Source of the DNA: Massilia glaciei
Lineage (GTDB): Bacteria > Pseudomonadota > Gammaproteobacteria > Burkholderiales > Burkholderiaceae_D
Length of the DNA stretch: 42,967 nucleotides
Assembly: GCF_003011895.2 (NCBI RefSeq)
Contig: NZ_PXWF02000244.1
Location: 1 to 42,967 of the forward strand
Direction: 5' to 3'
Each line of letters opens with the position of its first letter. Position 1 is the first letter of the stretch. Of the stretch, positions 17,294-26,492 are shown piece by piece. The position numbers and the translations under genes are program-made. The notes under the pieces were generated by a model, which worked only from the letters and a program-made list of their open reading frames with translations, ran no database searches and was not told the DNA's origin.

Positions 17294-17436
17294 CACATCG
17301 TCCCCGCGAAGGAGGGGATCCATAGATCATTTGTTCATCGGTAAACCAAATGAAATACGCTAGGCTCAACGCAGGCGCACTATGGGGGCAGGCATGCCTC
17401 CCCACCAAGGGGGGGCGCCGAGCCCGAGGACGACGT
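17294..17436. repeat. Intergenic inverted repeat, CGTCATCCCCGCG-type, copy 2
   Basis: Left arm CACATCGTCCCCGCGAAGGA then GGGGATCCATAG; right arm CCTCCCCACCAAGGGGGG then CGCCGAGCCCGAGGACGACGT. The right arm matches copy 1 nearly base for base (7980-8075). It lies between mfd (leftward, starting 17213) and the 3' end of the 5'-nucleotidase gene. Confidence 0.85.
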
Positions 17437-17438
17437 GT

Positions 17439-18380
17439 TTAAGGCAGTGGCCGGCGGTTGGCGATGCCGAAGGGAACGTGCACCATCGGGATGGTGCCGC
17501 CGGGCGAGGCCTTCAAGTGCGTAATCTGGTCGTCGAAGAAAATGTGCGGCTTGAACACGCCGAGCACGCGCGCCTTGTCCATGCCGCCGAGGAAAAACGT
17601 CTCGTTGGCCGACACGCCCCAGCTCTTGAGCGTGGTCACCACGCGCTCGTGCGAGGGCGCGTTGCGCGCCGTGATGATCGCGATCCGCAGTATCTTTTTA
17701 TACGCCGGGTCGCGCCGCTGCATGCGCTCCTCCATGCGCTGCATCATCGCCAGCCGCTGGAACATGTCGGCCAGCGGGCCCGGACGGTGCGGTGTGGCCA
17801 TGTGCAAGGTCTCGTGCGCGTGGAATTCGTCGAGGTCGTTGTTTCTCTTGAACACGGTCTCGGACTCGTCGTCGGCGATCACGCCGTCGAAGTCGAACGC
17901 GACCCGCAACTCGGTGTCCTCGTCCTGGTCGTCGATCGCCGACGGCAGCACCAATCCGGCCGGGTAGTCGGCCGCGATGGCGTTCTTGACATCGTCCTCG
18001 TTGGCGCTCAGGAACAGCGAGGCGTTGAAGGCGGGCAGGTAGGTGTAGGGCGACTTGCCCGTCATGAAGGCCGCGCGCGAAATGTCGAGCCCGTAATGGG
18101 CGATCGAGCGCATCACGCGCAGACCGGTCTCGGGCGAATTGCGCGAAAACAGCACCACTTCGACCGGCGTCTGGCGCGGGAAGCACTTGTTGATGTTCAA
18201 GAAGCGCCGGATGAACGGGAACGCCACCCCCTTGTCGAGGATGACGTCGAGATTGCTCTCCTGGTACTTGCGGTATTCGTCCGGTCCGCTGTCGAGGTAG
18301 ACCTGGTGCGATGCGGTCAGGTCGAACAGGGCGCTCGAGGCGACCCCGATGACCAGCTTGTGCTCAATCTGAAACGGCAT
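17439..18380 (-). CDS. 5'-nucleotidase (cytosolic cN-I type, PF06189)
   Basis: A 313-residue protein beginning KLVIGVASSALFDLTASHQVYL, the conserved start of the bacterial and vertebrate cN-I-like 5'-nucleotidases. A second acidic motif, RVAFDFDGVIADDESETVF (about residues 160-178), is the HAD-type nucleophile block, and FFLGGMDKARVLGVFKPHIFFDD is the C-terminal acidic region. These enzymes dephosphorylate nucleoside monophosphates in the cytoplasm; bacterial substrate range is largely untested. An AAGGA lies ahead of ATG 18380. The 3' end abuts the intergenic repeat. Confidence 0.9.
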   Translation of the reverse strand: MPFQIEHKLVIGVASSALFDLTASHQVYLDSGPDEYRKYQESNLDVILDKGVAFPFIRRFLNINKCFPRQTPVEVVLFSRNSPETGLRVMRSIAHYGLDISRAAFMTGKSPYTYLPAFNASLFLSANEDDVKNAIAADYPAGLVLPSAIDDQDEDTELRVAFDFDGVIADDESETVFKRNNDLDEFHAHETLHMATPHRPGPLADMFQRLAMMQRMEERMQRRDPAYKKILRIAIITARNAPSHERVVTTLKSWGVSANETFFLGGMDKARVLGVFKPHIFFDDQITHLKASPGGTIPMVHVPFGIANRRPLP

Positions 18381-18439
18381 CGTGATCCTTGTTTTGCGGT
18401 TGCAATAAAAGCCATTTTAACCGAGCGCGCGCGGCCGTG

Positions 18440-20860
18440 TCAGTTGGCGTGCGGCAGCTCGATCCGGACCTCGGTCGGCCCAGCCGACGGGACCTGTGGC
18501 AGCGGCGGCAATGGATCCGGCGCAGGCGCGTCCATCGGCTCGTCCATCGGCGCGCCGTCCGGATCGCCCGGCGCGCGCGGCAAGTCCCAGGGGTCGACGT
18601 CGATCGCGCGGACCTCGGGCTGGCCCAGGTATTCGGTGTAGTTCCAGTCGTCGCCGTCGCGGGTGAGTCCCTCGGGGACCGGGCGCTCCTGCTCGGGGCG
18701 TTTGGCCAGCGCCACGCGCATGTAGTCGACCCAGATCGGCATCGCCAGCGTGGCGCCGAATTCGCGCCCGCCGAGCGACCTCGGTTCGGCGTAACCCATC
18801 CACGCCACGCCGACCACGTCGCCGCCGTAGCCGGCGAACCAGCCGTCGATGGCGTCGCTGGTGGTGCCGGTCTTGCCGGCGATGTCGGCGCGGCCCAGCT
18901 TTTGGGTGGCGGCCGCGCCGGTGCCGTAGCGCGCCACGTCGCGCAGCATGCTGTCGACCAAAAAGGCGTTGCGCTCGTCGATCACGCGCTCGCCGCCCTG
19001 GCCCGCGACCGGCGGCGTGGCCTGCGCCAGCAGCTTGCCATTGCCGTCGCGGATGCTGGCGATCAGGTGGGGCTGCACCCGGTAGCCGCCGTTGGCGAAC
19101 ACCGCGTAGGCGACGGCCATCTGCTGCGGCGTGACGGCGCCGGTGCCGAGCGCCATGGTCAGGTTTTGCGGATGGCGCGCCGCGTCGAAGCCGAAGTGCC
19201 CGAGGAACTGGTGCGTGAAAGGGATCGAGGCGGCGCGCAGCACGCGCACCGAGACCACGTTCTTCGAGTGCGCCAGCGCGTGGCGCATCGTGATCGGGCC
19301 TTCGAACTTGAAGTCGTCGTTTTGCGGCGACCAGGTGTTGCCGGCGTTTTCGCCCGGCAGGTCGAGCGCCTCGTCGAGGATCAGGGTGCCCGGGCCGAAG
19401 CCCTTTTCGAGCGCGGCCGAATACACGAACGGCTTGATGGCCGAACCGGGCTGGCGCCAGGCCTGGGTCACGGCGTTGAACGGGCGCATATTGAAGTCGA
19501 AGCCGCCCACCAGCGCGCGGTAGGCGCCGGTGTTGGCGTCGAGCGCGACAAAGGCGGCCGACACCTGCGGCACCTGGCTGATGGCCCAGGCCTTTTTGGC
19601 GTTCTGGGTGATCCGGATCACCGCGCCCGGCACCAGTTTGAGCGCCGGCTTGGCGTTGGCCCTGAGCGCGGCCGTCGCCAGACGCAGTCCGTCGCCCTTG
19701 ATCTCGATGATGTCGCCGCCGGCCGTTTCGACCGACACCAGCTTGGGCGTGGCGTACCTGACCACCACCGGGACCAGGCGGTCGACCCGCGGCCGCTTGC
19801 CCAGCGCCTCGTCGATCGCCTCCTCGCGCTCGTCGTCGGCCGCGGGCAGGTCGATGAAGCCCTCGGGCCCGCGGTAGCCGTGCCGCAGGTCGTAGTCGAG
19901 CACATTGCGGCGCAGCGACTCGTAGGCCGCGTCCTGGTCGGCCTTGCGGATCGTGGTGACGACCACGATGCCGCGCGTGTAGGCCTCCTCCTTGTACTGC
20001 GCGTAGACGGCCTGGCGCGCTAGTTCGGCCACGTACTCGGCGCGCGTCTCGAACTCGAGTCCCTTGGTGTTGACGCGCAGCGGCTCGGCCAAGGCCTGGC
20101 GGTACTGCGCCTCGCTGATCTGGCCCTGGCTGCGCAGGCTGCGCAACACGCTCATCTGGCGTTGCTTGGCCTTTTTGGGATTGACCGCCGGGTTGTTGCG
20201 CGCCGGGTTTTGCGGCAACCCGGCCAGCATCGCGGTCTCGGCGAGCGAGAGCCTCTCGAGCGGCTTGCCAAAATAGGTGCGCGCGGCGCTGCCGAAGCCG
20301 TAGGCGCGCTGGCCCAGGTAGATGTGGTTCAGGTACAGCTCGAGGATCTGGTCCTTGTTGAGCGCGCGCTCGATCTTGTAGGCCAGCGCGATCTCGTTGA
20401 GTTTGCGCGAGACCAGTTTTTCGCGCGAGAGGAAGAAATTGCGCGCCACCTGCATCGTGATGGTCGAGGCGCCCTCGCGGAAACGCCCGCCCATGTTCGA
20501 CCTGGCCGCGCCCAGCGCGCGGATCCAGTCGATGCCGCCGTGCGCGTAAAAGCGCTTGTCCTCGATCGCGAGCACGGCCTTTTTGATCATGTCGGGCATT
20601 TTGCTGACCGGGATGAAGTCGCGGTGCTCCTCGCCGAACTCGCCGATCAGGACGTTGTCGGCGGTATAGATGCGCAGCGGAACCTTCGGCTTGTAGTCGG
20701 TGACGGCGTCGATGTCGGGCACGTTTGGCGCGACGACGATGAAATAGTAGGCCGCCGCGCCGAGCAAGGTGATGACGCCGGTGGCGAACAGCGCGGCAAG
20801 CGTGATGAGGACGGTGCGGCGCCTCGGCCAGGTCCAGGAGGAGATGTTCGTTAGGCTCAA
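18440..20860 (-). CDS. mrcA: Penicillin-binding protein 1A (bifunctional transglycosylase/transpeptidase)
   Basis: An 806-residue class A PBP that polymerises and cross-links peptidoglycan. Order: cytoplasmic tail, membrane anchor (about 17-42), glycosyltransferase domain with AIEDKRFYAHGGID (catalytic Glu100) and EGASTITMQVARN, an OB-like insert typical of PBP1A, then the transpeptidase with SAIK (Ser473), SKN and KTGT (Lys about 663). The C-terminal 70 residues are Pro/Asp-rich. The start is inferred as TTG 20860: an in-frame stop lies a few codons upstream and no ATG or GTG occurs before the membrane anchor. In many proteobacteria mrcA faces the pilM competence/pilus operon; here an epimerase gene takes that place. 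Confidence 0.96.
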   Translation of the reverse strand: MSLTNISSWTWPRRRTVLITLAALFATGVITLLGAAAYYFIVVAPNVPDIDAVTDYKPKVPLRIYTADNVLIGEFGEEHRDFIPVSKMPDMIKKAVLAIEDKRFYAHGGIDWIRALGAARSNMGGRFREGASTITMQVARNFFLSREKLVSRKLNEIALAYKIERALNKDQILELYLNHIYLGQRAYGFGSAARTYFGKPLERLSLAETAMLAGLPQNPARNNPAVNPKKAKQRQMSVLRSLRSQGQISEAQYRQALAEPLRVNTKGLEFETRAEYVAELARQAVYAQYKEEAYTRGIVVVTTIRKADQDAAYESLRRNVLDYDLRHGYRGPEGFIDLPAADDEREEAIDEALGKRPRVDRLVPVVVRYATPKLVSVETAGGDIIEIKGDGLRLATAALRANAKPALKLVPGAVIRITQNAKKAWAISQVPQVSAAFVALDANTGAYRALVGGFDFNMRPFNAVTQAWRQPGSAIKPFVYSAALEKGFGPGTLILDEALDLPGENAGNTWSPQNDDFKFEGPITMRHALAHSKNVVSVRVLRAASIPFTHQFLGHFGFDAARHPQNLTMALGTGAVTPQQMAVAYAVFANGGYRVQPHLIASIRDGNGKLLAQATPPVAGQGGERVIDERNAFLVDSMLRDVARYGTGAAATQKLGRADIAGKTGTTSDAIDGWFAGYGGDVVGVAWMGYAEPRSLGGREFGATLAMPIWVDYMRVALAKRPEQERPVPEGLTRDGDDWNYTEYLGQPEVRAIDVDPWDLPRAPGDPDGAPMDEPMDAPAPDPLPPLPQVPSAGPTEVRIELPHAN

Positions 20861-20911
20861 CTGATGCTTTCAGGGCGGAGCCGGTCGGGGAACGCCGGCC
20901 CTACGCAGGAA

Positions 20912-20917
20912 ATTATA
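20912..20917 (-). promoter_or_regulatory. Candidate -10 box for mrcA
   Basis: TATAAT on the minus strand, about 50 bases ahead of the TTG start. No good -35 hexamer stands at 16-18 bases, so this is tentative. Confidence 0.3.
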
Positions 20918-21026
20918 AGTCATCGTTCTGCGCGCGCGCAGCCCGGCGATCTCTCGGTGCAAGTTTGTGGGGAAGTACCTCCGGGCGGTACGCGGCGGTG
21001 CGCCGCGCGCCCCCGCGCGCGAATGT

Positions 21027-21959
21027 TTACACGTAGGCGAGGTCGTGTTGGCGGATGGTGCGCTCGAGCCAGTCGTCGCAATCGCTGAAGCGAAAGCCGA
21101 GGCCGGCCGCGCGGGCGGTGTCGAGCATGAACGGGTACGCGTAGTCGAACGGGCTCAGCACGCCTGTCGGCGCCGCGGACGCGGCCGGCAGCGTGCGGAC
21201 CGGGGCGTCGAGCGCCATGCCCACGCGGTGCGCCAGGTCGAACGCCGACAGCGCCCCGCCGCAGGCCGCGTTGACCGGGCCCTTGAAGTCCTGCATGCCG
21301 ACCCAGGCCAGGAAGCAACTGGCCGACTGCGCGCTCAAAAACGAGCTCGCCGCCGCCGAATTCGAGTAGCGCAACGGCGCGTAGGTCCGGACCAGGTCGA
21401 CGTAGTGCGCGGTGCGGCCCGTGAAATCCTCATCGGGGCCGCCCAGCACATGGCCCAGGCGCACCGTCACCAGCGGCAGCGAGCCGTCGCGGTACAGGTA
21501 GGCCTCGGCCTGCAGCTTGCCGGCCACGTAGCTCTGGCTCGCCAGCGAGGTGTCGTGCCACGGATAATTGGTGTCGATGGGCTGGGCCATGATATCGAGG
21601 TCGGCCTCGGCGAAGGCGCCGTCCTGCCGGCCAAGCAGGCCGCGGTAGACCTCGATCGAGGAGGCCATGACGTAGCGCCCGACCTTGCCGCCGAAGACCT
21701 TGGTCGCAATGGCGGCGTCGCGCGGGTTGTAGCAAAGCTGGTCGTACACCACGTCGTAGGCGGGCTTGCCGGCGAAGGCTGCCAGCATGGCGCGCTCGTC
21801 GCGCCGGTCCACCACGATGCGCGCGATGCGCGCGCCGAACGGGTCGTGGGTGCGCCCGCGGGTGGCGATCGTGACCTGGTCGCCGGCCGTGAGCAGGCGC
21901 TGGACCAGCATTTTTCCGATGAAGCGGGTGCCGCCGACAAGCAATATATTCTTGCGCAT
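21027..21959 (-). CDS. NAD-dependent epimerase/dehydratase (extended SDR)
   Basis: A 310-residue Rossmann-fold protein. It starts with the dinucleotide-binding GGTRFIGKMLVQRLL and has an Asp/Arg region consistent with NAD(P) binding. The family's YxxxK catalytic pair appears shifted (SQSYVAGKLQAEAYL, Tyr-x3-Lys). Members act on nucleotide sugars or on small carbonyl substrates; nothing in the context fixes the substrate. It is divergent from a LysR regulator with a 104-base spacer, which suggests control by that regulator. Confidence 0.85.
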   Translation of the reverse strand: MRKNILLVGGTRFIGKMLVQRLLTAGDQVTIATRGRTHDPFGARIARIVVDRRDERAMLAAFAGKPAYDVVYDQLCYNPRDAAIATKVFGGKVGRYVMASSIEVYRGLLGRQDGAFAEADLDIMAQPIDTNYPWHDTSLASQSYVAGKLQAEAYLYRDGSLPLVTVRLGHVLGGPDEDFTGRTAHYVDLVRTYAPLRYSNSAAASSFLSAQSASCFLAWVGMQDFKGPVNAACGGALSAFDLAHRVGMALDAPVRTLPAASAAPTGVLSPFDYAYPFMLDTARAAGLGFRFSDCDDWLERTIRQHDLAYV

Positions 21960-22063
21960 GGTATTTCTTGGGAGAATGACGTATATTTTCTTATCATTGG
22001 ATCAATACATCAAGCGAGAAAAAATCACCTTATGACTAAGAATAACTTACGCTCGGGCGTGCC
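21960..22063. promoter_or_regulatory. Divergent regulatory spacer, epimerase / LysR
   Basis: A/T-rich 104-base spacer between two head-to-head genes. It includes an imperfect palindrome, ATTGGATCAAT (21996-22006), a possible LysR-type site. LysR proteins commonly bind the spacer shared with their divergent target; the exact site is a guess. Confidence 0.4.
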
Positions 22064-22960
22064 ATGAAGCAACTGCGCAGCCTTTCAGGCCTGCTCGACT
22101 TCGATTGCGCGGCGCGCTGGGGCAGTTTCAAGCTGGCGGCGCAGGAGCTGCACAAGACCCCCGCCGCGATCAGCCAGCAAGTCAAGCATTTGGAGGAGAT
22201 GCTCGGATTCGCGCTTTTCATACGCCACCCGCGCCACATCACGCTCACGGCCAAGGGGCAGGAGCTGGCGATCACGGTCGGGCGAATGCTCGGCGAGCTG
22301 CGCGCCAAGATCGGCGCGCTCGAGGGCGGCGACGAGGAGACCATCTTGCGCATCTCGACGACGCACTCGTTCGCGATCAAGTGGCTGGTGCCGCGCATGC
22401 ACCGCTTCACCAAGCTGTATCCCGAACTCGACATCCGGCTCGACTCGAACGACGCCCAGGTCAGCCTCGAGGACGACAGCACCGACGTGGCGGTGCGCTA
22501 CGGGCCGGTGACCGACGGCGACCCGGCACTGCTGTTCCGCGAGCGCCTGATCGCCGTCTACAGCCCCGACCTGCTGGCAAACGGCCAGACCGAACTGACG
22601 CTGGCCGACCTGCCCAGGTTCCCGTTGCTGTACGAGACGTCGACCGAGATGTGGCTGCATCTGCTCAAGGAGAACAAGGCGTTGAAGGGTAAATACGACT
22701 TCTCGCGCGGCTACAGCCATTGGGGCGTGCTGGCGCAGGCGGCGGTGGCGGGGCAGGGCATCGCGCTGGTCGGCTACGGGATCGCCTGCCAGGATATTTT
22801 GAAAGGCTCGCTGCGCCAGATTAACTGCCGCAGCCCGGCCTTCGGGCGCGGCTACCGGTTTTTGGTCAACAGCCGCAAGGAGGGCATGCCCAAGGTGCAG
22901 CGCTTCCGCGCCTGGCTGGTGGCCGAGATGGACGAGATGCAGCGCACCCTCGGCGCGTAG
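22064..22960 (+). CDS. LysR-family transcriptional regulator (GcvA-like)
   Basis: A 298-residue regulator with the winged helix-turn-helix at residues about 8-66 (GSFKLAAQELHKTPAAISQQ, then VKHLEEMLGFALF) and a periplasmic-binding-like effector domain (about 93-295, LRISTTHSFAIKWLVPRM, VAGQGIALVGYGIACQDIL). The HTH wording and effector start resemble GcvA-type regulators. It is divergent from the epimerase gene, which is its most likely target, and ends at a strong terminator shared with the convergent peptide transporter. Confidence 0.93.
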   Translation: MKQLRSLSGLLDFDCAARWGSFKLAAQELHKTPAAISQQVKHLEEMLGFALFIRHPRHITLTAKGQELAITVGRMLGELRAKIGALEGGDEETILRISTTHSFAIKWLVPRMHRFTKLYPELDIRLDSNDAQVSLEDDSTDVAVRYGPVTDGDPALLFRERLIAVYSPDLLANGQTELTLADLPRFPLLYETSTEMWLHLLKENKALKGKYDFSRGYSHWGVLAQAAVAGQGIALVGYGIACQDILKGSLRQINCRSPAFGRGYRFLVNSRKEGMPKVQRFRAWLVAEMDEMQRTLGA

Positions 22961-22970
22961 GCGCGGCGGG

Positions 22971-23004
22971 CGAAAAAAAACGGCGGCCCGGAGGCCGCCG
23001 TTTT
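22971..23004. terminator. Bidirectional terminator between LysR gene and peptide transporter
   Basis: Eight A, perfect 8-bp stem CGGCGGCC / GGCCGCCG with CGGA tetraloop, then TTTT. The symmetry serves both convergent genes. Confidence 0.85.
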
Positions 23005-23021
23005 CATGTGCGGTGCGCGGT

Positions 23022-24527
23022 TTACTTCACGCCGTGCATCAGCTTCTGGATCAGCGGTGCGATCAGGAACAGGATAATGCCGGCGCCAAGCAGGCAGAAG
23101 AAGCCCATCTTGTAGCCATCGAGCGCGGATGTCACGGTCATGCCTCCGGCGCCGCTGACATGGCTGGCGAAGATGCCCGACAGGTTGTTGCCGATACCGG
23201 TCGAGAGGAACCAGCCGCCCATGCCGAGGCCGACGAGGCGCACCGGCGCGAGCTTGGTGACCATCGACAGGCCGATCGGGGACAGGCACAATTCGCCGAC
23301 CGACTGGATCACGTAGACCATGAACAGGGTCCAGAACGGGATCTTGCCGCTGCCGTCGACGAGCTGCGACAGTGCGAACACGAGCAGGGCGAACGCGGCG
23401 GCGTTGCCCAGCAGGCCCAGGCCGAATTTGCGTGGAATCGATGGATTGGCATTGCGCTTTGCCAGCACGACCCAGAGCCAGGCCATCACTGGTGCGAATG
23501 CGAAAATGGCGATCGAATTGACGGACTGGAACCAGGCGACAGGAAACTCCATGAAGCCGAGGTCGCGGTCGACGATTTCGTCGGCCAGGAAGGTGAACGA
23601 ACTGCCAGCTTGTTCGAAGAACATCCAGAACATGATGTTGAACACGAAAATGATCAGCATGGCGATGGTCTTGTCGCGCGCCACTTTGCCGTCGCGGATG
23701 CCTTCGGCCATGATCACGATCATCAGGCCGACCATCAGCGCGCTCAGGATCCACTGCAAGGTTCCCGCGCCGAGCGCGAGCAGCATGAAGATCACTGGAA
23801 TGACGCACAACGCGCCGACGGTCACATAAATCATGCGCTTCTTGTCTTGCTGATCCGCTTCAGGGGCGCCGATGCCTTTGAGCTGGGCGCGGCCGATCAC
23901 AAACCAGATCAGGCTGATCAGCATGCCGATACCGGCGGCGATGAACACGACCTTGTACGATGGCATGTCACCCGTGTTGAACACGCGCTTTGCGAGGATC
24001 TCGGTGAAGATCGGTGCGAAGAAGGCGCCAAGGTTGATACCCATGTAGAAAATCGTGAAACCGCTGTCGCGGCGCGGGTCGTCGAGCTTGTACAGCTTGC
24101 CGACCATGGTCGAGATGTTCGGTTTGAACAGGGAGTTACCGACAATGATCGTCGCCAGGCCGGCGTTGAAGATCATTTGATCTGGCATCGAGATCATGAA
24201 CAGGCCGGCCGCCATGAAGACGGCGCCGACCAGGATCGAGCGCTGATAGCCGATGACCTTGTCGGCGACGTAGCCACCGAAGACGGCGCCGGCATACACC
24301 AGCGCGAGATAGGAGCCGTAGGTCAGGTTGGCGGAGCTTTGGCCCGCCTTGTCGCCGCCGTGGAACTGTTCGACGATATAGAGCACGAGGGCCCAGCGAA
24401 TGCCGTAGAAAGCGAAACGCTCCCAGAATTCGGTCATGAACAACATCCAAAGCGGGGCTGGGTGGCCCATGATCTGCTTGAATTCTGGAATTTTGACTTC
24501 CTGGATAGGTGTGGTAGCCCCGCTCAT
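23022..24527 (-). CDS. Proton-dependent oligopeptide transporter (POT/PTR, major facilitator superfamily)
   Basis: A 501-residue inner-membrane protein with about 12-14 hydrophobic segments. The POT signature ExxERFxYYG-type motif is present as EFWERFAFYGIRW (residues about 33-45) and couples proton and peptide movement. PTR2-type blocks follow: GGYVADKVIGYQRSI, and GNSLFKPNISTMVGKLY. These carriers import di- and tripeptides. AGGAG stands ahead of the ATG at 24527. It is a single gene, convergent with the LysR gene and divergent from ppnN; a role in amino acid supply is inferred. Confidence 0.94.
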   Translation of the reverse strand: MSGATTPIQEVKIPEFKQIMGHPAPLWMLFMTEFWERFAFYGIRWALVLYIVEQFHGGDKAGQSSANLTYGSYLALVYAGAVFGGYVADKVIGYQRSILVGAVFMAAGLFMISMPDQMIFNAGLATIIVGNSLFKPNISTMVGKLYKLDDPRRDSGFTIFYMGINLGAFFAPIFTEILAKRVFNTGDMPSYKVVFIAAGIGMLISLIWFVIGRAQLKGIGAPEADQQDKKRMIYVTVGALCVIPVIFMLLALGAGTLQWILSALMVGLMIVIMAEGIRDGKVARDKTIAMLIIFVFNIMFWMFFEQAGSSFTFLADEIVDRDLGFMEFPVAWFQSVNSIAIFAFAPVMAWLWVVLAKRNANPSIPRKFGLGLLGNAAAFALLVFALSQLVDGSGKIPFWTLFMVYVIQSVGELCLSPIGLSMVTKLAPVRLVGLGMGGWFLSTGIGNNLSGIFASHVSGAGGMTVTSALDGYKMGFFCLLGAGIILFLIAPLIQKLMHGVK

Positions 24528-24846
24528 GCGGTATCTCCTAATTTAGTTTTTATGAATGGTTAAATCATATGGTGCTCACAGACCCACCCGAAGCGAGGTT
24601 GTGCTTGGGGCGACCTTGGGAATTCCAATAGGGCTGCATTTTAATGTAAATCGGCGATTGCAAGCGAACTTTTGCCCGATGTGGTATTCGGAGCGCCCAA
24701 GGAGCGGCATACCCTGCGCTCGCTCAGTTCAATCGGCAACACAGAGGTGGCCGAGTTGTCGTATATTGGCATTGCACACTGGCGCTGCACACATTGGCGT
24801 TGCACACATTACTGTTACATCCGAATTCGAAAAAGGAATCTGCCCT
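24528..24846. other. Divergent spacer, peptide transporter / ppnN, with triplicate 14-15 bp repeat
   Basis: 319 bases without a supported gene. Near its ppnN end are three tandem near-copies of TTGGCRTTGCACACA (about 24766-24808), 40 bases ahead of the ppnN ATG. The rest is unremarkable A/T-richer promoter-like sequence. Confidence 0.6.
24766..24808 (+). repeat. Triplicate 14-15 bp tandem repeat upstream of ppnN
   Basis: Units TTGGCATTGCACAC (24766), TGGCGCTGCACACA (24780) and TTGGCGTTGCACACA (24794). The spacing is near 14 bases, not a helical multiple, so a binding array is only one possibility. Confidence 0.75.
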
Positions 24847-26217
24847 ATGGAACACGACGTCGTAGATACCCTGATTTCACCGGAGGGCCACCTGGAGGTG
24901 CTGTCGAAGGCAGAAGTGGCAAAACTGCTCGACACCAGCCAAAGCGGCCTGTATAAAATTTTCCGCAGTTGCGCTCTGGCGGTGCTTAACTGCGGCAGCT
25001 CGAGCGACGACGGCAAGGAATTGCTCGAGCGCTACAAGTCGTTTGACATCACGATCGTCCAGCGCGAGCGCGGGATCAAGCTCGAGATCAAGGGCGCGCC
25101 GGCGATCGCCTTCGTCGACGGCAAAATGATCAAGGGGATCCACGAGCACCTGTTCGCCGTACTGCGCGATATCATTTTTGTAAGTAACGAGGTGATTGGC
25201 AATCCCAACTTCAACCTCGCCACGAGCGAAGGGATCACCGATTCGGTGTTCCACATCCTGCGCAACGCCAACATCATGCAGCCGGACCTCAATCCGAACC
25301 TGGTGGTTTGCTGGGGCGGGCACTCGATCAGCCGGATCGAGTACGACTATTCAAAAATGGTCGGCTACCAGATGGGCTTGCGCGACCTCGACATTTGCAC
25401 CGGCTGCGGGCCGGGCGCGATGAAGGGGCCAATGAAAGGGGCGACCATCGGGCACGCGAAACAGCGTTTGTCGGGCGGGCGTTATTTGGGCATTTCGGAG
25501 CCGGGGATTATCGCGGCCGAATCGCCCAATCCGATCGTCAACGACCTGGTGATCATGCCCGACATCGAAAAACGGCTCGAAGCGTTTGTGCGCACGGGGC
25601 ACGGGATTATCGTGTTCCCGGGCGGGGCGGGGACGGCCGAGGAGATTTTGTACATACTCGGCATCCTGCTGCATCCCGAAAACGCCGAAATGCCGTTTCC
25701 GCTCTTGTTCACCGGGCCTGAAACGTCGCGCGAGTATTTTAGGCAGATCAACCAGTTTATCGGCGATACGCTGGGGCCGGAGGCGCAAGGGCGCTACAAG
25801 ATCATTATCGACGATCCGAAGGCGGTGGCGCAGGAGATGGTGGTCGGGATCCGGGCGGTGCGCGAGTTCCGCAAGTCGCGCAGCGACGCTTATTACTTCA
25901 ACTGGCTGCTCCGGATCGACCACGAGTTCCAGCGTCCGTTCAAGCCGACGCACGAGAACATGCGCAACCTGAGCTTGCACAAGGACCAGGAGGCGCATCT
26001 GTTGGCGGCCAACCTGCGGCGCGCGTTTTCGGGCGTGGTCGCCGGCAACGTCAAGGATGAGGGGATTCGCGCGATCGAAAAGCATGGGCATTTCGAGATT
26101 CACGGGGATCCGGCGATCATGGGGCCGATGGACAAGCTGCTGTCGTCGTTCGTGTTGCAGAGCCGGATGAAGTTGCCGGGGAAGGAATACATTCCTTGTT
26201 ATCGCGTGATTCAGTAA
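24847..26217 (+). CDS. ppnN: Pyrimidine/purine nucleotide 5'-monophosphate nucleosidase PpnN (YgdH, LOG family)
   Basis: A 456-residue protein. The central LOG (lysine decarboxylase-like) domain has the nucleotide-binding signature PGGAGTAEE (FPGGAGTAEEILYIL) and the upstream CTGCGPGAMKGPMKGA block. Flanking N- and C-terminal regions (DUF4478 and DUF3412 types) give the long PpnN form instead of the short LOG enzymes. PpnN cleaves NMPs to base and ribose 5-phosphate and is stimulated by (p)ppGpp in E. coli. ATG 24847 with AAGGA upstream is preferred to an earlier in-frame start that lies in promoter-like sequence. A strong terminator follows. Confidence 0.95.
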   Translation: MEHDVVDTLISPEGHLEVLSKAEVAKLLDTSQSGLYKIFRSCALAVLNCGSSSDDGKELLERYKSFDITIVQRERGIKLEIKGAPAIAFVDGKMIKGIHEHLFAVLRDIIFVSNEVIGNPNFNLATSEGITDSVFHILRNANIMQPDLNPNLVVCWGGHSISRIEYDYSKMVGYQMGLRDLDICTGCGPGAMKGPMKGATIGHAKQRLSGGRYLGISEPGIIAAESPNPIVNDLVIMPDIEKRLEAFVRTGHGIIVFPGGAGTAEEILYILGILLHPENAEMPFPLLFTGPETSREYFRQINQFIGDTLGPEAQGRYKIIIDDPKAVAQEMVVGIRAVREFRKSRSDAYYFNWLLRIDHEFQRPFKPTHENMRNLSLHKDQEAHLLAANLRRAFSGVVAGNVKDEGIRAIEKHGHFEIHGDPAIMGPMDKLLSSFVLQSRMKLPGKEYIPCYRVIQ

Positions 26218-26229
26218 GTGACGATGGAT

Positions 26230-26261
26230 AAAAAAACGCTGCCCTCGGGCAGCGTTTTTTT
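26230..26261 (+). terminator. Rho-independent terminator after ppnN
   Basis: Perfect stem ACGCTGCCC / GGGCAGCGT with a two-base TC turn, flanked by six A and seven T. It ends ppnN and is symmetric enough to act leftward on lysS as well. Confidence 0.92.
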
Positions 26262-26328
26262 ACATCGTCATCCCCGTGCCACCCGGTCCGTCCCGCGCGC
26301 CTGCCTCGTCATTCCCGCGCCCCTCCCT

Positions 26329-26456
26329 CGTCATTCCCGCGCAGGCGGGAACCCATGCTGAGCATCCTGTCACGCAGCGCATCCAATTTATTGTTGAGCG
26401 CGATTGCCGCATGTCTGCACGCTCAGCATGGGTCCCCGCTTTCGCGGGGATGACGA
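26329..26456. repeat. Intergenic inverted repeat, CGTCATCCCCGCG-type, copy 3
   Basis: Left arm CGTCATTCCCGCGCAGGCGG then GAACCCATGCTGAGC; right arm GCTCAGCATGGGTCCCCGCT then TTCGCGGGGATGACG, a near-perfect 35-bp inverted pair with a 57-base centre. Two extra single arms (TCGTCATTCCCGCG) lie just left of it and a TTCGCGGGGATGACGG lies just right, so the end of lysS carries a small cluster. Confidence 0.9.
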
Positions 26457-26492
26457 CAAATTTTTTCGCGGGGATGACGGGTAGGCAGGCGG

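Noticed and set aside
24556-24846. 97-residue N-terminal extension of PpnN
   Set aside because: It covers promoter-like and tandem-repeat DNA; family members start at MEHDVVDTLI-like sequence and a ribosome-binding site fits ATG 24847.
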